A stretch of 64,000 bases of DNA from Paracidovorax valerianellae (GTDB lineage Bacteria > Pseudomonadota > Gammaproteobacteria > Burkholderiales > Burkholderiaceae_C): contig NZ_FMZC01000016.1 in NCBI RefSeq assembly GCF_900102625.1, forward strand, positions 1-64,000, read 5' to 3'. Every line of letters starts with the position of its first letter. Position 1 is the stretch's first letter. Below are positions 16,853 through 28,223 of this stretch, one piece after another. The notes under the pieces were generated by a model. It saw only the letters and a list, made by a program, of their open reading frames with translations. It ran no database searches and had not been told where the DNA came from. The position numbers and the translations under genes are program-made.

Positions 16853-18655
16853 ATGACCGATACCTCCGTGCATTCCGCCGGCCTGGACGGGGCCGGCGTG
16901 CAGGCGCTGGACCTGGCGGTGCGCCGGCGGCTGCTGCAATCGCTGGCCGCGCGGGGCTCTTCGGAGATCGCGGCGCTGGTCATCCCCGGGGTGCTGGTGT
17001 GGTTCTACAGCCGCTTCGCACCGCCGGGCGTGCTCGTTGCCTGGTGGGCGCTTTTCCTGGGGGTTGCCGCGGGCCTGCTGTGGATGCGGCTGGGCCTGCG
17101 CCGCGACGCCGCGCTGTCCGATGCCGTGGCCGTGCCCAAGTGGGAGCGCATCTTCCAGCGGCTGTCGATCGTCAGCGGGCTGGTGTGGACGCTGCCCGTC
17201 GTTCTCACGCTGCAGACCGCCCCGCTGGAATTTCGGCTGTTCCTGTACCTGGTGCTGTGCGCGGTCATCGCGTCGGCCACGACCTTCCTCGCACCGGTGC
17301 CGGGGATTTTCTGGCGGTTCTTCGGGGCGAGCTACGTGCCGTCCGCTTTTGGGATCTACTGGTACTTTCCGCTGCGCTGGCATTACATATTGCCGCTGAT
17401 GCTGCTGTATGGCGCGGTGCTGTGCCGGCATGCCTGGGGCTCGCGCAAGTTCGTGCTGCAGCAGGTCGAAATGGAGCGCCAGCGCGCGCAGCTGGCCGAG
17501 CAGTACCGAGCGGCCAAGGAGGCGGCAGAGCGGGCGCTGGAGGAAAAGAACCGTTTCATCTCCACCGCTAGCCACGACCTGCGCCAGCCGTTGCATGCCA
17601 TGGGCCTGCTGGTGGAGACGGCCCTGCAGCGCAACCGGGACGAGAGTTTGGCCGCTGTGCTGCAGGACGTGCAGGGCTGCGTGCGGTCGCTGAACTTCAT
17701 GTTCAACGCGTTGCTGGATCTGTCGCGCATCGAGGCGGGGACTTTTTCCGTGCACGAGGAAAACGTGGCCCTGTCCGCGCTGTTCGACGACGTGGCCACG
17801 GTCTTCGCGCCGGATGCCGCCTTGCGCGGGCTGCGGCTTCGGCGGCACCTGCCGCGCCATCGCGAGGCCACGGTGCGGGGCGACCCGGCGCTGCTGCGGC
17901 AGATGGTGTTCAACCTGGCGCAAAACGCGCTGCGCTACACCGCTTCGGGCGGGGTGCTGCTGGGTGCGCGGGCGCGGGGTGACCGCTGGCGCATCGAGGT
18001 GTGGGACACCGGCGCAGGCGTGGCGCCGAAGGACCGCCACCGCATCTACGCGCCGTTCTACCGCAGCGAGCATGCCCGGGTGCAGCAGGCCGAGGGGCAT
18101 GGCCTGGGGCTGTCGGTGGTGGCGCGCTCGGCCGGGCTGATCGGCGCGGGGTATGGCTTCGAATCGACGCCCGGCCGGGGCTCTTGTTTCTGGCTGGAAC
18201 TGGCCGCAGCCCCGCCGGGAGAGGCTTCGCCGGCGGACACGATGCTGCAGCCCGCGGCGCCCTGGGCGGAGCGGATGGCATCGCTCCAGGGGCGCTGCCT
18301 GCTGGTGGAGGACGATCCTCAGATCGCCAAGTCGCTGTCCCAATTGCTGCAGTCGTGGGGGCTGGAGGTGCAGCATGCCGCGACCGGCGCGCAGGCCATG
18401 GCCCGGCTGGACGGTGGCTTCGTGCCCGATGCCGTGCTGTGCGACCAGCGGCTGGGGGCGGGCGAGAGCGGCTTTGCCGTGCTGCAGGCCTTGCTGGCGC
18501 GCTGCGGCCACGCGCGCGGCGCCATGGTGAGTGGCGAGCACGACGCCCCGGCGCTGCTACAGGCCGAGGAGGACGGCTACCTCGTGTTCCGGAAACCGCT
18601 GGCCCCGCAGGCGCTGCATGCGGTGCTGTCCCGGTGGATGGCACCGGCGCCGTAG
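16853..18655 (+). CDS. Hybrid sensor histidine kinase with C-terminal receiver
   Basis: The 600-residue inner-membrane kinase has five to six N-terminal transmembrane helices (about residues 38-200) and no periplasmic sensor domain. A short coiled coil leads to HisKA with phospho-acceptor H241 in STASHDLRQPLHAMG. The HATPase domain has FNLAQNALRYT (N box), WDTGAGV (G1) and GHGLGLSVV (G2). The receiver domain has CLLVEDDP, phospho-acceptor D531 in LCDQRLG and K in FRKPL. The HDLRQPLHAMGL type often works with an orphan LuxR regulator, and the convergent gene next door is a good candidate partner. Confidence 0.92.
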   Translation: MTDTSVHSAGLDGAGVQALDLAVRRRLLQSLAARGSSEIAALVIPGVLVWFYSRFAPPGVLVAWWALFLGVAAGLLWMRLGLRRDAALSDAVAVPKWERIFQRLSIVSGLVWTLPVVLTLQTAPLEFRLFLYLVLCAVIASATTFLAPVPGIFWRFFGASYVPSAFGIYWYFPLRWHYILPLMLLYGAVLCRHAWGSRKFVLQQVEMERQRAQLAEQYRAAKEAAERALEEKNRFISTASHDLRQPLHAMGLLVETALQRNRDESLAAVLQDVQGCVRSLNFMFNALLDLSRIEAGTFSVHEENVALSALFDDVATVFAPDAALRGLRLRRHLPRHREATVRGDPALLRQMVFNLAQNALRYTASGGVLLGARARGDRWRIEVWDTGAGVAPKDRHRIYAPFYRSEHARVQQAEGHGLGLSVVARSAGLIGAGYGFESTPGRGSCFWLELAAAPPGEASPADTMLQPAAPWAERMASLQGRCLLVEDDPQIAKSLSQLLQSWGLEVQHAATGAQAMARLDGGFVPDAVLCDQRLGAGESGFAVLQALLARCGHARGAMVSGEHDAPALLQAEEDGYLVFRKPLAPQALHAVLSRWMAPAP

Positions 18656-18656
18656 T

Positions 18657-19358
18657 TCAGCGGGGGTAGGGCGACGCCGGCAACTCCAGCCGCACGCCGC
18701 GCAGCTTGGCGATCGCCTCGACCCGGTTGCGCGCCTGCAGCTTGTGCAGGATGGCGGTCACATGTTCCTTGACGGTGTGCTCGGACACATTCAAAGCCGT
18801 CGCGATGGGGCGGTTGGGCAGCCCCTGCAGCAGCATCGCCAGGATTTCGCCCTGACGCGGGGTCAGGCCCAGTTCGGCGGGCGACAGCGGCACCTCGCGC
18901 GCCAGCGGCGCGTCGGACACCGGCACGGCACCGTCCGCCGCCGCGTCGAACCACGTGCCGCCCTCGAGCACCTCGGTCACCGCAGCCGCGAACACCTCAG
19001 GCACTTCCTGTTTATGGACGAAGCCGTGGGCGCCTGCAGCGCGTGCCTTCAGCACGACGGCCGGATGGCTGTCGCCGCTGACCATGAGCACGCGGGTGGA
19101 GGGCGCCAGCGCCAGCACGTCGCGGATGAACAGCGACGTGGCGCCGTCCGCCAGCCAGAAGTCCACCAGCGCGATAGCAGGTGCGCCGCGCTGTGCAATG
19201 GTGCGCAGCGCTTCGGGCGCACTGCCCGCGCTCACCGCATCGTCCAGTTTCTTGTGTAACCGCAGGAACGCGGTCATGCCGTGCGCGACGAGGGGATGGT
19301 CATCGACCACCAGCCCATAGTTGTCGCCACCAGGGCGCAGGGATTCAGAAAAGCTCAA
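18657..19358 (-). CDS. Two-component response regulator, NarL/LuxR family
   Basis: The 233-residue protein has a receiver domain with LVVDDHPLVAHG, phospho-acceptor D66 in ALVDFWLADG and K116 in GFVHKQE. A LuxR-type helix-turn-helix follows at about 160-220 (LTPRQGEILAMLLQG, then VSEHTVKEHVTAILHKL). The best start is TTG at 19358; no better in-frame ATG lies before the receiver. The gene ends one base from the hybrid kinase stop, so the pair converges tail to tail with no room for a terminator. Confidence 0.88.
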   Translation of the reverse strand: MSFSESLRPGGDNYGLVVDDHPLVAHGMTAFLRLHKKLDDAVSAGSAPEALRTIAQRGAPAIALVDFWLADGATSLFIRDVLALAPSTRVLMVSGDSHPAVVLKARAAGAHGFVHKQEVPEVFAAAVTEVLEGGTWFDAAADGAVPVSDAPLAREVPLSPAELGLTPRQGEILAMLLQGLPNRPIATALNVSEHTVKEHVTAILHKLQARNRVEAIAKLRGVRLELPASPYPR

Positions 19359-19418
19359 GGAAATTTCCGTGCCGATGCAGGTTTTCCGCCCTCGGGTTGC
19401 ACTGCACCGTGTAACAAA

Positions 19419-19438
19419 TACCCCCCTTCAGAGGGGGT
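19419..19438. promoter_or_regulatory. Inverted repeat upstream of the response regulator
   Basis: TACCCCCC then TTCAGAGGGGGTA forms a near-perfect palindrome in the divergent region between the response regulator (19358) and the lipoprotein (19645). It is flanked by TGCACTGCAC and GTGCACTGTA, which also read as related half-sites. It could be an operator for the regulator; there is no direct evidence. Confidence 0.4.
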
Positions 19439-19644
19439 AGGGCATGGGGTGCACTGTACTAATAATCAGCGCCTTTTTGACGTCGGGCCAGGCGATATCG
19501 CCCTCGGCCGTTGCTTTGATGCCAGTCACCCCGACGCAGGGACGTGCCGGCGCCGCCGTGCCGGACCACGCGCGTCCGCTGCGATCGTGGGTGTTCTCCC
19601 TTTGGGTGGGCACCTCGTCTTTTCACCATTCACCAGGAAACACC

Positions 19645-20733
19645 ATGAACACTGCGGACCTGACCCGCCTGACCGCCACTGCCTTGATCGCCTCCCTGCT
19701 CGCGGCCTGTGGAGGCAGCGATGGCAACGGCGACTCCACGGCACCGACGGTACCAGGCGCGCCTGCTCCTGCGCCATCACCGGCACCGGCGCCCGCGCCA
19801 GGTCCCGATCCGACGACTCCCGCGCCCGCTCCGGCTCCAGCCCCCGCCAACGTGACCGGCCAGTACCGCCAGGAAAGCGCCCCCGCATCGATGGATGCCG
19901 CACTGGCGGCCATGAACGCCCAGGGCGCTCAGGGCTACGCGTACCTCGCCACGTTCGCCGTCAACCCGGGCACCAATTCGCAAGCGCTGGGCAGCTTCTA
20001 TCTCCAGAACACGGCCCATACCGGCTCGCGCCTGCAGTACGTGGCCATCGCGCAGCCGGCCACGGCGGACGCGCTGTTGGCGCTGCTCAATCAGCAGGGC
20101 GCCAGCGGCTTCGCCTACAAGTCGCCCATGTCGTTCGGCACGGTGTCGGAATCCCGGGGCATTTTCGTGAAAGACACGACCAAGTCGACGACCTACACGT
20201 ATGAAAAACTGCCGATCTCGTCCACGCTGTCCAGGGATGGGTTCGTGGCCCAGCTCAACGCACAGGGCGCGCGCGGCTTCCGTCTGGTGGGGCCCATGAC
20301 GGCGGGCAATGAGTTCTTCAACGTGTACATGAAGGATTCTTCGGCCAACACCTACGCCTACATTGGATTGGACGGCCTGCAATCCAGCGTTGCAGCCTAT
20401 GGCGACGCGCTGCGCCAGCGGCTGAACGAGCAGGGTGGGCAGGGCCGCCTGTGGGTCGGCGATTTCGTGGTGCAGGGCAATGCCACCGCCAGCATCTTCG
20501 AGAAAAGCGCGAGCCAGAGCGGCGCTATTCGCTACACCGTCGAACCCGCGGGCGCCAGAAACACCCTGGATCAGTTGCAGGCCGAACTCAATGCACGGGC
20601 TGCGCAGGGCTTGTTCTATTTCAGCGATGTGGCCTCCGTCGATACATCCACCAACGCCATCAGCTCGTTCACGGTGTCGGTGGGCGGTGCCGAGTCGTTG
20701 CGCAACCCCTTGGCGGGCATCACCTACCCTTGA
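19645..20733 (+). CDS. Putative lipoprotein with Pro/Ala linker and five internal repeats
   Basis: The 362-residue protein has a lipoprotein signal peptide with lipobox LAAC ending at C22, followed by GGSDGNGD. A Pro/Ala-rich linker covers about residues 34-70. The rest is five tandem units of about 56 residues, each centred on a motif such as MNAQGAQGYAYL, LNQQGASGFAY, LNAQGARGFRLV, LNEQGGQGRLWV and LNARAAQGLFYF. The layout suggests a surface or outer-membrane lipoprotein; I do not recognise a function. AGGAAA precedes the ATG at 19645, and 287 bp of divergent spacer may hold its promoter. Confidence 0.8.
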   Translation: MNTADLTRLTATALIASLLAACGGSDGNGDSTAPTVPGAPAPAPSPAPAPAPGPDPTTPAPAPAPAPANVTGQYRQESAPASMDAALAAMNAQGAQGYAYLATFAVNPGTNSQALGSFYLQNTAHTGSRLQYVAIAQPATADALLALLNQQGASGFAYKSPMSFGTVSESRGIFVKDTTKSTTYTYEKLPISSTLSRDGFVAQLNAQGARGFRLVGPMTAGNEFFNVYMKDSSANTYAYIGLDGLQSSVAAYGDALRQRLNEQGGQGRLWVGDFVVQGNATASIFEKSASQSGAIRYTVEPAGARNTLDQLQAELNARAAQGLFYFSDVASVDTSTNAISSFTVSVGGAESLRNPLAGITYP

Positions 20734-20742
20734 GGGCGGACG

Positions 20743-20767
20743 GCGCTGGGCTGGGCCCTTCCAGCGC
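20743..20767 (+). terminator. Possible weak terminator hairpin
   Basis: GCGCTGG and CCAGCGC flank an 11-base loop ten bases after the lipoprotein stop. There is no run of T afterwards, so it could also be a mere GC-rich stem. Confidence 0.3.
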
Positions 20768-20878
20768 TTGCGGTAGATTGCAGGCTCTCTGATGGATGCG
20801 GCGCCGGCCCTTACCGGCAGCCGCACCACTGGCGCCAACCGCGCCTGCCCTGTGTGTTCCTGCCCCAATCCCTCTGCC

Positions 20879-21562
20879 ATGCCCCATCCCGCCCTGCCAT
20901 CTGCCTACGACGCCGTGCTGTTCGATTGCGACGGCGTTCTCGTGGACAGCGAAGCCATCACCCACCGCGTGCTGCGCGACCGGCTCGAAGCCTCGGGCTG
21001 GAAGCTCACCCCCGAGGAATGCATGGCCATTTTTCTGGGCAAGGCGGTGCGCAGCGAGGCGGCGCGCATCGAGGCCGAAACTGGCCAGCCGCTGACGGAC
21101 GCGTGGATGGCCGATTTCTACGCCCGCCGCAACAACGCGCTGCAGGCCGAGCTGGGCCCCATTCCCGGCGCCCTCGATGCCGTGCGCGCCGTGCATGCGC
21201 GGCTTGGTGGCCGCATCGCCTGCGCCTCGGGCGCGGACCGCTTCAAGGTCGAACTGCAACTGGCCAAGGTGGGCCTGACGCCGTTCTTCCAGGGCCGCAT
21301 CTTCAGCGGCCACGAAATGCCCCGCACCAAGCCTGCGCCCGACGTGTACCTGGCCGCGGCTGCGGCCCTGGGCGCCGACCCGGCGCGCTGCCTGGTGGTC
21401 GAAGATTCGGTCACGGGCGTGCAGGCCGGCGTAGCAGCGGGCGCCACGGTGGTCGGCTACAGCCCCGCGCCTGTCGGACACGGGTCGGTCCAGGACCTGC
21501 GCGCGGCGGGGGCCGACCATGTCATCGCCCACATGGCGGAGCTGCCCGAACTGCTGGGCTGA
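20879..21562 (+). CDS. HAD-family phosphatase (phosphoglycolate phosphatase / beta-PGM-like)
   Basis: The 227-residue HAD subfamily IA hydrolase has the nucleophile motif LFDCDGVLVDSE at about residues 13-24. It also has a helical cap, motif II CASGA, a conserved lysine in RTKPAPDVY and motif IV VVEDSVTGVQAG. It probably dephosphorylates a small sugar phosphate. The ATG at 20879 fits the family length better than an in-frame start 87 bp upstream. Confidence 0.88.
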   Translation: MPHPALPSAYDAVLFDCDGVLVDSEAITHRVLRDRLEASGWKLTPEECMAIFLGKAVRSEAARIEAETGQPLTDAWMADFYARRNNALQAELGPIPGALDAVRAVHARLGGRIACASGADRFKVELQLAKVGLTPFFQGRIFSGHEMPRTKPAPDVYLAAAAALGADPARCLVVEDSVTGVQAGVAAGATVVGYSPAPVGHGSVQDLRAAGADHVIAHMAELPELLG

Positions 21563-21598
21563 GCGAACGGCGGCGCCGGACCGGCGCGAGCCTTCCCT

Positions 21599-22657
21599 CT
21601 ACCCTCCGCTGGCCAGCCGGGCCGCCCGGCGGAACGCGGCGGGAGACTGGCCTGTCCAGTCGCGAAACGCGCGGATGAAACTCTTCTCGTTCATGAACCC
21701 CGCTGCCTGCGCCACCTGCTTGATCGGGCGGTCGGTGCGGTGCAGCAGATCGATGGCGCGGTGCTGCCGCACCTCGTCCTTCAACGCCTGCAGCGATGCG
21801 CCTTCTTCCTTGAGCTGGCGGTGCAGCGTGCGTGGCGACAGGTGCAGCCGTTCGGCCAGGGCCTGCGCGCCGTACAGCGCGCCGGAGTCTGCGGCCAGCA
21901 CCTGCCGCACGCGCTGCACCAGCAGGCGGTCGCGCCGGTACTGGCGCACGGTGAGCGGCAGGGCGCGCTGCAGCATGGTGCGCAAGGCATCTTCGTCGCG
22001 CCGCAGCGGCAGGGCGAGGTAGCGCGCATCGAACCGCAGCGCAGCCTGGGGCGCATGGAAGGCGATGGGGCCGGCGAACAGCAGCGGATACACCGCGTGG
22101 TGCGGAGGCGGCGCAAAAGGAAAGTCAGCCCCCTGGAGCGGCAGCCGCGAATCGATCAGCCAGCACGCCAGCCCCAGCGCATTGCGCAGCATCGAGACCA
22201 GGCAAAACTCGCGCAGCGTGCCGAGGTCGCGGTGCTCGGCCATGGCCAGCGTGGCGGTAGCGCCGTCGCTGGTCAGGGTGAGGGCGATGTCGTCGGTCAG
22301 CAGGCCGTGGTGGCGGCACCAGCGCTGCAGGGCCAGGCCCAGGTGCGGCGCGCTGATCGAGGCGCGCGCCAGCATGCCGTAGCTGCCCCAGGGCAGGCGC
22401 CGGCCGAACCAGCCCAGGGCTTCGTCGTCCAGTTCGCGCATGGCGCCGTCGGACAGCTGCTCCATCTGCAGCGCGGTGATGCGCCCGTGCGGGTCGTCGA
22501 TCTCCGATGGCGTGATTTGTGCCTGCCGCAGCACGGCCGATGCGTCCATGCCTCGCAGGGTGTAGGCCTGCACGATCGCACGCACGAAAGCCATGGGTGT
22601 GGCCGCTGCGGGCGCCTGAGCGTTGGGCGGGGCGGTGTCGATGCGGGTGACTGCCAT
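21599..22657 (-). CDS. AraC-family transcriptional regulator
   Basis: The 352-residue protein has an N-terminal ligand-binding domain of the Arabinose_bd type (about residues 20-200). The C-terminal AraC double helix-turn-helix includes [20 protein letters not shown] and [20 protein letters not shown]. It is divergent from the acyl-CoA synthetase/liuB genes, as regulators of branched-chain or fatty-acid catabolism often are, so it probably controls that operon. The start at 22657 (MAVTRID) was chosen over a longer one. Confidence 0.87.
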   Translation of the reverse strand: MAVTRIDTAPPNAQAPAAATPMAFVRAIVQAYTLRGMDASAVLRQAQITPSEIDDPHGRITALQMEQLSDGAMRELDDEALGWFGRRLPWGSYGMLARASISAPHLGLALQRWCRHHGLLTDDIALTLTSDGATATLAMAEHRDLGTLREFCLVSMLRNALGLACWLIDSRLPLQGADFPFAPPPHHAVYPLLFAGPIAFHAPQAALRFDARYLALPLRRDEDALRTMLQRALPLTVRQYRRDRLLVQRVRQVLAADSGALYGAQALAERLHLSPRTLHRQLKEEGASLQALKDEVRQHRAIDLLHRTDRPIKQVAQAAGFMNEKSFIRAFRDWTGQSPAAFRRAARLASGG

Positions 22658-22687
22658 GGGTCCGGAGTGTGCCTGCGCTGGCGCATA

Positions 22688-22722
22688 TTGCAACCTTTGT
22701 GACCCCATCTGTCATGCTGCAA
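22688..22722. promoter_or_regulatory. Candidate operator between AraC regulator and acyl-CoA synthetase
   Basis: Half-sites TTGCA (22688) and TGCAA (22718) are inverted around a pair of direct repeats TGTGAC and TGTCAT. They lie in the 145-bp divergent promoter region. The arrangement suits an AraC dimer site but is short and unverified. Confidence 0.35.
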
Positions 22723-22802
22723 GGCCCCGCGCGGGCGTATGCTGCGGCCCATCGCCGTTCCCCCCGGCTGGGCCGGGGGCGCGCAAAACGAGGAGACATT
22801 CC

Positions 22803-24529
<1,727 letters not shown>

Positions 24530-24533
<4 letters not shown>

Positions 24534-26134
24534 TTCTCGAATCCCAACTTAATCCCCGCTCGGCCGACTTTCTGGCCAACGCCGCCGCCATGCGCGCGCT
24601 GGTCGAAGATCTGCATGCCCGCACGGCGCAGGTGGCGCAGGGCGGCGGCGAGGCCGCCCGCGCCAAGCACACCGCACGCGGCAAGCTGCTGCCGCGCGAT
24701 CGCGTGCAGATGCTGCTGGACCCCGGCACGCCGTTCCTCGAACTGGCGCCCCTGGCCGCGCTCAACATGTACAACAACGACGCGCCGGGCGCCGGCCTGA
24801 TCGCCGGCATCGGTCGCGTGAGTGGCGTGGACTGCATGGTGGTGTGCAACGACGCCACGGTGAAGGGCGGCACCTACTACCCCATGACGGTGAAGAAGCA
24901 CCTGCGCGCGCAGGAGGTGGCCGCGCAGAACCACCTGCCGTGCATCTACCTGGTGGATTCGGGCGGCGCCAACCTGCCCAACCAGGACGAGGTGTTCCCC
25001 GACCGCGACCACTTCGGGCGCATTTTCTACAACCAGGCGCACATGAGCGCCCAGGGCATCGCTCAGATCGCCGTGGTGATGGGCTCGTGCACGGCGGGCG
25101 GCGCCTACGTGCCCGCCATGAGCGACGAATCCATCATCGTCAAGAATCAGGGCACCATCTTCCTGGGCGGCCCGCCGCTGGTGAAGGCGGCCACGGGCGA
25201 GGTCGTCACGGCCGAAGACCTGGGGGGCGGCGACGTGCACACGCGCCTGTCCGGCGTGGCCGACCACCTGGCGCAAAACGATCTGCACGCGTTGCAGCTG
25301 GCCCGTAACGCGGTGCGAAATTTGAATAGAAATAAGCCCGATGCCGCCGTATCCATTGCGCCGGCAGCTCCTAAATTAGGAGCGGAAGAGTTGTACGGCG
25401 TGATTCCGGTGGACACGCGCAAGCCCTTCGACGTGCGCGAGATCATCGCCCGCATCGTGGACGGCAGCGAGTTCGACGAGTTCAAGGCGCGCTACGGCAG
25501 CACGCTGGTCACGGGTTTTGCGCGCATCGAGGGCATGCCCGTGGGCATCATCGCCAACAACGGCATCTTGTTCAGCGAGTCGGCGCTGAAGGGCGCGCAC
25601 TTCATCGAGCTGTGCTGCCAGCGCAAGATTCCGCTCGTGTTCCTGCAGAACATCACCGGCTTCATGGTCGGCCGCAAGTACGAGAACGAGGGCATCGCGC
25701 GCAACGGCGCCAAGATGGTCACGGCCGTGGCCACCGCTGCGGTGCCCAAGTTCACCATCGTCATCGGCGGCAGTTTCGGCGCCGGCAACTACGGCATGTG
25801 CGGGCGGGCGTATTCGCCGCGGTTTTTGTGGATGTGGCCCAACGCGCGCATCTCCGTCATGGGCGGCGACCAGGCGGCCAGCGTGCTCGCCACCGTCAAG
25901 CGCGACGGCATCGAAGGCAAGGGCGGCCAATGGAGCGCTGAGGAGGAAGAGGCGTTCAAGGCCCCGATCCGCCAGCAGTACGAGAACCAAGGCCATCCCT
26001 ACTACGCCACCGCGCGGCTGTGGGACGACGGCGTGATCGACCCCGCCGACACGCGCCGCGTGCTGGCGCTGGGCTTGTCGGCCACGCGCAACGCACCGAT
26101 CGAAGACACGAAGTTCGGCCTGTTCCGCATGTGA
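24530..26134 (+). CDS. liuB: Methylcrotonyl-CoA carboxylase, carboxyltransferase (beta) subunit
   Basis: The 534-residue carboxyltransferase joins LiuD to carboxylate 3-methylcrotonyl-CoA to 3-methylglutaconyl-CoA. Conserved blocks are [51 protein letters not shown] and [16 protein letters not shown], with the MCC-specific YDDGVIDP-like [12 protein letters not shown]. The ATG overlaps the acyl-CoA synthetase stop. The linker at about residues 264-286, just before YGVIPVD, is coded by an unusually AT-rich stretch that resembles the dispersed repeat (see 25321-25385). Confidence 0.93.
25321..25385 (-). repeat. Degenerate repeat copy E inside liuB
   Basis: Read on the minus strand, this stretch has GCTCCTAATTTAGGAGCTGC, then GGCGCAATGGAT and GGGCTTATTTC. 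That is the same order of hairpin, GCGC block and ATTT tail as copies A and B. It encodes the linker before the second carboxyltransferase half ([19 protein letters not shown]) and is clearly lower in GC than the flanking gene. Confidence 0.45.
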
Positions 26135-26165
26135 CCGGCGCGTTGCCCCCGACCCTGACCCTGCC

Positions 26166-27338
26166 ATGACCTTCCGTCGACATGCCCTGGCCTGGCTGCT
26201 GCGCTCCGCGTTGCTGTGGGGCGCCTTGCCTGCCCTGGCGCAGCTGGCGCCGTCCTCGCCGCCCACGCTGGATGCCGCGCTGCGCGAGCAGATCGTCATG
26301 GTGCGCAAGGGCGACGGGCCGCAAGCCACCGAGCTGGAAACCACCGTGTTCCGCCCGGCGGGCGCGGGGCCGTTTCCCGTGGTCGTGATCAATCACGGCA
26401 AGGCCGGAGGCAATCCGCGGCTGCAGGAGCGGGCGCGCTATCTGCCGGCGGCCCGGGCGTTCGTCGAGCGTGGCTACCTCGTGGTCGTGCCGATGCGCCA
26501 GGGGTTCGCGCACTCCACGGGCGCCTACCAGGGCAGCGGCTGCAACATCGAAAACAACGGCCGCGCGCAGGCCGCCGATGTGCAGGCCGTGCTCGCCTAC
26601 GTGCGCCGCCTGCCGGACGCGGACAGCCAGCGCATCGTCGTCGTCGGCCAGTCGCACGGCGGGCTGACCACGATGGCCCTGGGCGCGTCGAAGCCGCCGC
26701 CGGGCGTGCGCGGCCTCATCAACTTCGCGGGCGGGCTGCGGCTGGAGCATTGCCCCGGCTGGGAAAGCAGCCTCGCCAGCGCGTTCGGTGCCTACGGGCA
26801 AGAGGCGCGCCTGCCTTCGCTGTGGTTCTACGGAGACAACGACTCGTATTGGTCCACCGCTCTGTCGCGCGACATGCACGCTCGCTACGTGGCCGCCGGC
26901 GGGCAGGCCCGGCTGGTGTCCTATGGCAAGTTCGGCACCGACTCGCACCGCCTGTTCGCCTCGCAAAGCGGGGTGCCGATCTGGCTGCCCGAGGTGGAGC
27001 GTTTCCTGGCCGGACTGGGCCTGCCGTCCCGGCCGGTGGTGCACATTCCGTTGATGCCGCACGACGCCCCGGTGCCGCAGGCCACCGATGCCTATCCGGT
27101 CGGCGATGCCGCCGCCGTTCCCTACGTGCGCGATCCGGCGCGCGAGGGCTACCGCAAGTTCCTGGCCTCGCCCTGGCCGCGGGCCTACGCGATTGCGCCC
27201 AGCGGCGCGTGGGCGTACTACTACGGCCGGGCGGACGCCATGGCCGCCGCAGTGGCCCGCTGCAACGAAAACGCCAAGGCCACCGGCGCCTGCCACCTGT
27301 ACGCCGTGGACGACCACGTCGTGTGGAGCGCGCCATGA
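26166..27338 (+). CDS. Exported alpha/beta hydrolase (dienelactone-hydrolase-like)
   Basis: The 390-residue protein has a signal peptide ending in ALAQ (about residue 26). The hydrolase domain has the oxyanion region VVVINHGKAGG and the nucleophile serine in VVGQSHGGLTT. A histidine is present in FGTDSHRLF. A separate C-terminal segment (about 325-390) contains RCNENAKATGACHLYAVDD, a pattern seen in periplasmic proteins. It is probably a periplasmic esterase. It lies between liuB and liuC without an obvious pathway role. Confidence 0.8.
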   Translation: MTFRRHALAWLLRSALLWGALPALAQLAPSSPPTLDAALREQIVMVRKGDGPQATELETTVFRPAGAGPFPVVVINHGKAGGNPRLQERARYLPAARAFVERGYLVVVPMRQGFAHSTGAYQGSGCNIENNGRAQAADVQAVLAYVRRLPDADSQRIVVVGQSHGGLTTMALGASKPPPGVRGLINFAGGLRLEHCPGWESSLASAFGAYGQEARLPSLWFYGDNDSYWSTALSRDMHARYVAAGGQARLVSYGKFGTDSHRLFASQSGVPIWLPEVERFLAGLGLPSRPVVHIPLMPHDAPVPQATDAYPVGDAAAVPYVRDPAREGYRKFLASPWPRAYAIAPSGAWAYYYGRADAMAAAVARCNENAKATGACHLYAVDDHVVWSAP

Positions 27339-27423
27339 CGCGAGCCGGCTTGCCGCCCCGCGGGCGTCCCGGTGCGCTGGCGACTCGCCTGGCTCTTTTA
27401 CCCATGAACCGAGGACTCTTTCC

Positions 27424-28212
27424 ATGAACTCCGTCCAGACGGCCTATGACGGCGCCGTGGCGCGCATCACGCTGGCCCAGCCCGAACTGCGCAATGCCTT
27501 CAACGACGAGACCATCGCCGCGCTCACCGCCGCCTTCACCGAAGCCGGTGCACGGAGCGACGTGCGGGCCGTGGTGCTGGCCGCGCAAGGCACGGCCTTT
27601 TGCGCCGGCGCCGACCTGAACTGGATGCGCCGCATGGCCGACTACACGCGCGAAGAGAACGTGGCCGATGCCGGTGCGCTGGCCGAGATGCTGCGAACCA
27701 TCTACGAATGCCCCAAACCGACCATCGCCCGGGTGCAGGGCGACGTGTATGCCGGCGGCATGGGCCTGGTGGCGGCGTGCGACATGGCGGTGGCGGTGGA
27801 TACCGCCGGCTTTTGCCTGTCGGAAGTGAAGCTTGGGCTCATCCCCGCGACCATCAGCCCGTATGTGATCCGCGCCATGGGTGCGCGGGCGGCGCACCGC
27901 TACTTCTTGACGGCCGAGCGTTTCGGCGCGGCCGAGGCCCTGCACCTCGGGTTTGTGCACGCGGTGGTCGAATTCGAGCAGTTCGACGACACCGTGGAGG
28001 CCTGGCTCAAGGCGCTCACGAGCGCCAGCCCTGCGGCCGTGCGCGCCTGCAAGCGCCTCGTGCAGGACGTGGCCGGCCGCGACATCGATGCCGCGCTGAT
28101 CGCCGCCACGGTAGAAGGCATTGCCGACATCCGCGCGAGCGACGAAGGCCGCGAGGGCGTGCAGGCCTTCCTGCAAAAACGCAAGCCGTCCTGGCTGGCG
28201 GGGCCGGGCTGA
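27424..28212 (+). CDS. liuC: Methylglutaconyl-CoA hydratase (enoyl-CoA hydratase family)
   Basis: The 262-residue crotonase-fold enzyme hydrates 3-methylglutaconyl-CoA to HMG-CoA. It has the CoA/oxyanion block AFCAGADLNWMRRM and the second oxyanion segment YAGGMGLVAACDMAVA. The catalytic loop is FCLSEVKLGLIPATISPYV, typical of LiuC. Its place between liuB and liuD supports the substrate. The ATG at 27424 replaces a longer frame that overlaps the preceding hydrolase. Confidence 0.9.
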   Translation: MNSVQTAYDGAVARITLAQPELRNAFNDETIAALTAAFTEAGARSDVRAVVLAAQGTAFCAGADLNWMRRMADYTREENVADAGALAEMLRTIYECPKPTIARVQGDVYAGGMGLVAACDMAVAVDTAGFCLSEVKLGLIPATISPYVIRAMGARAAHRYFLTAERFGAAEALHLGFVHAVVEFEQFDDTVEAWLKALTSASPAAVRACKRLVQDVAGRDIDAALIAATVEGIADIRASDEGREGVQAFLQKRKPSWLAGPG

Positions 28213-28223
28213 CCGGATCGGTC

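Noticed and set aside
16265-18541. 758-codon minus-strand frame opposite the hybrid kinase
   Set aside because: Its translation is low-complexity His/Arg/Gln/Pro-rich with no domain, typical of an antisense shadow in high-GC DNA.
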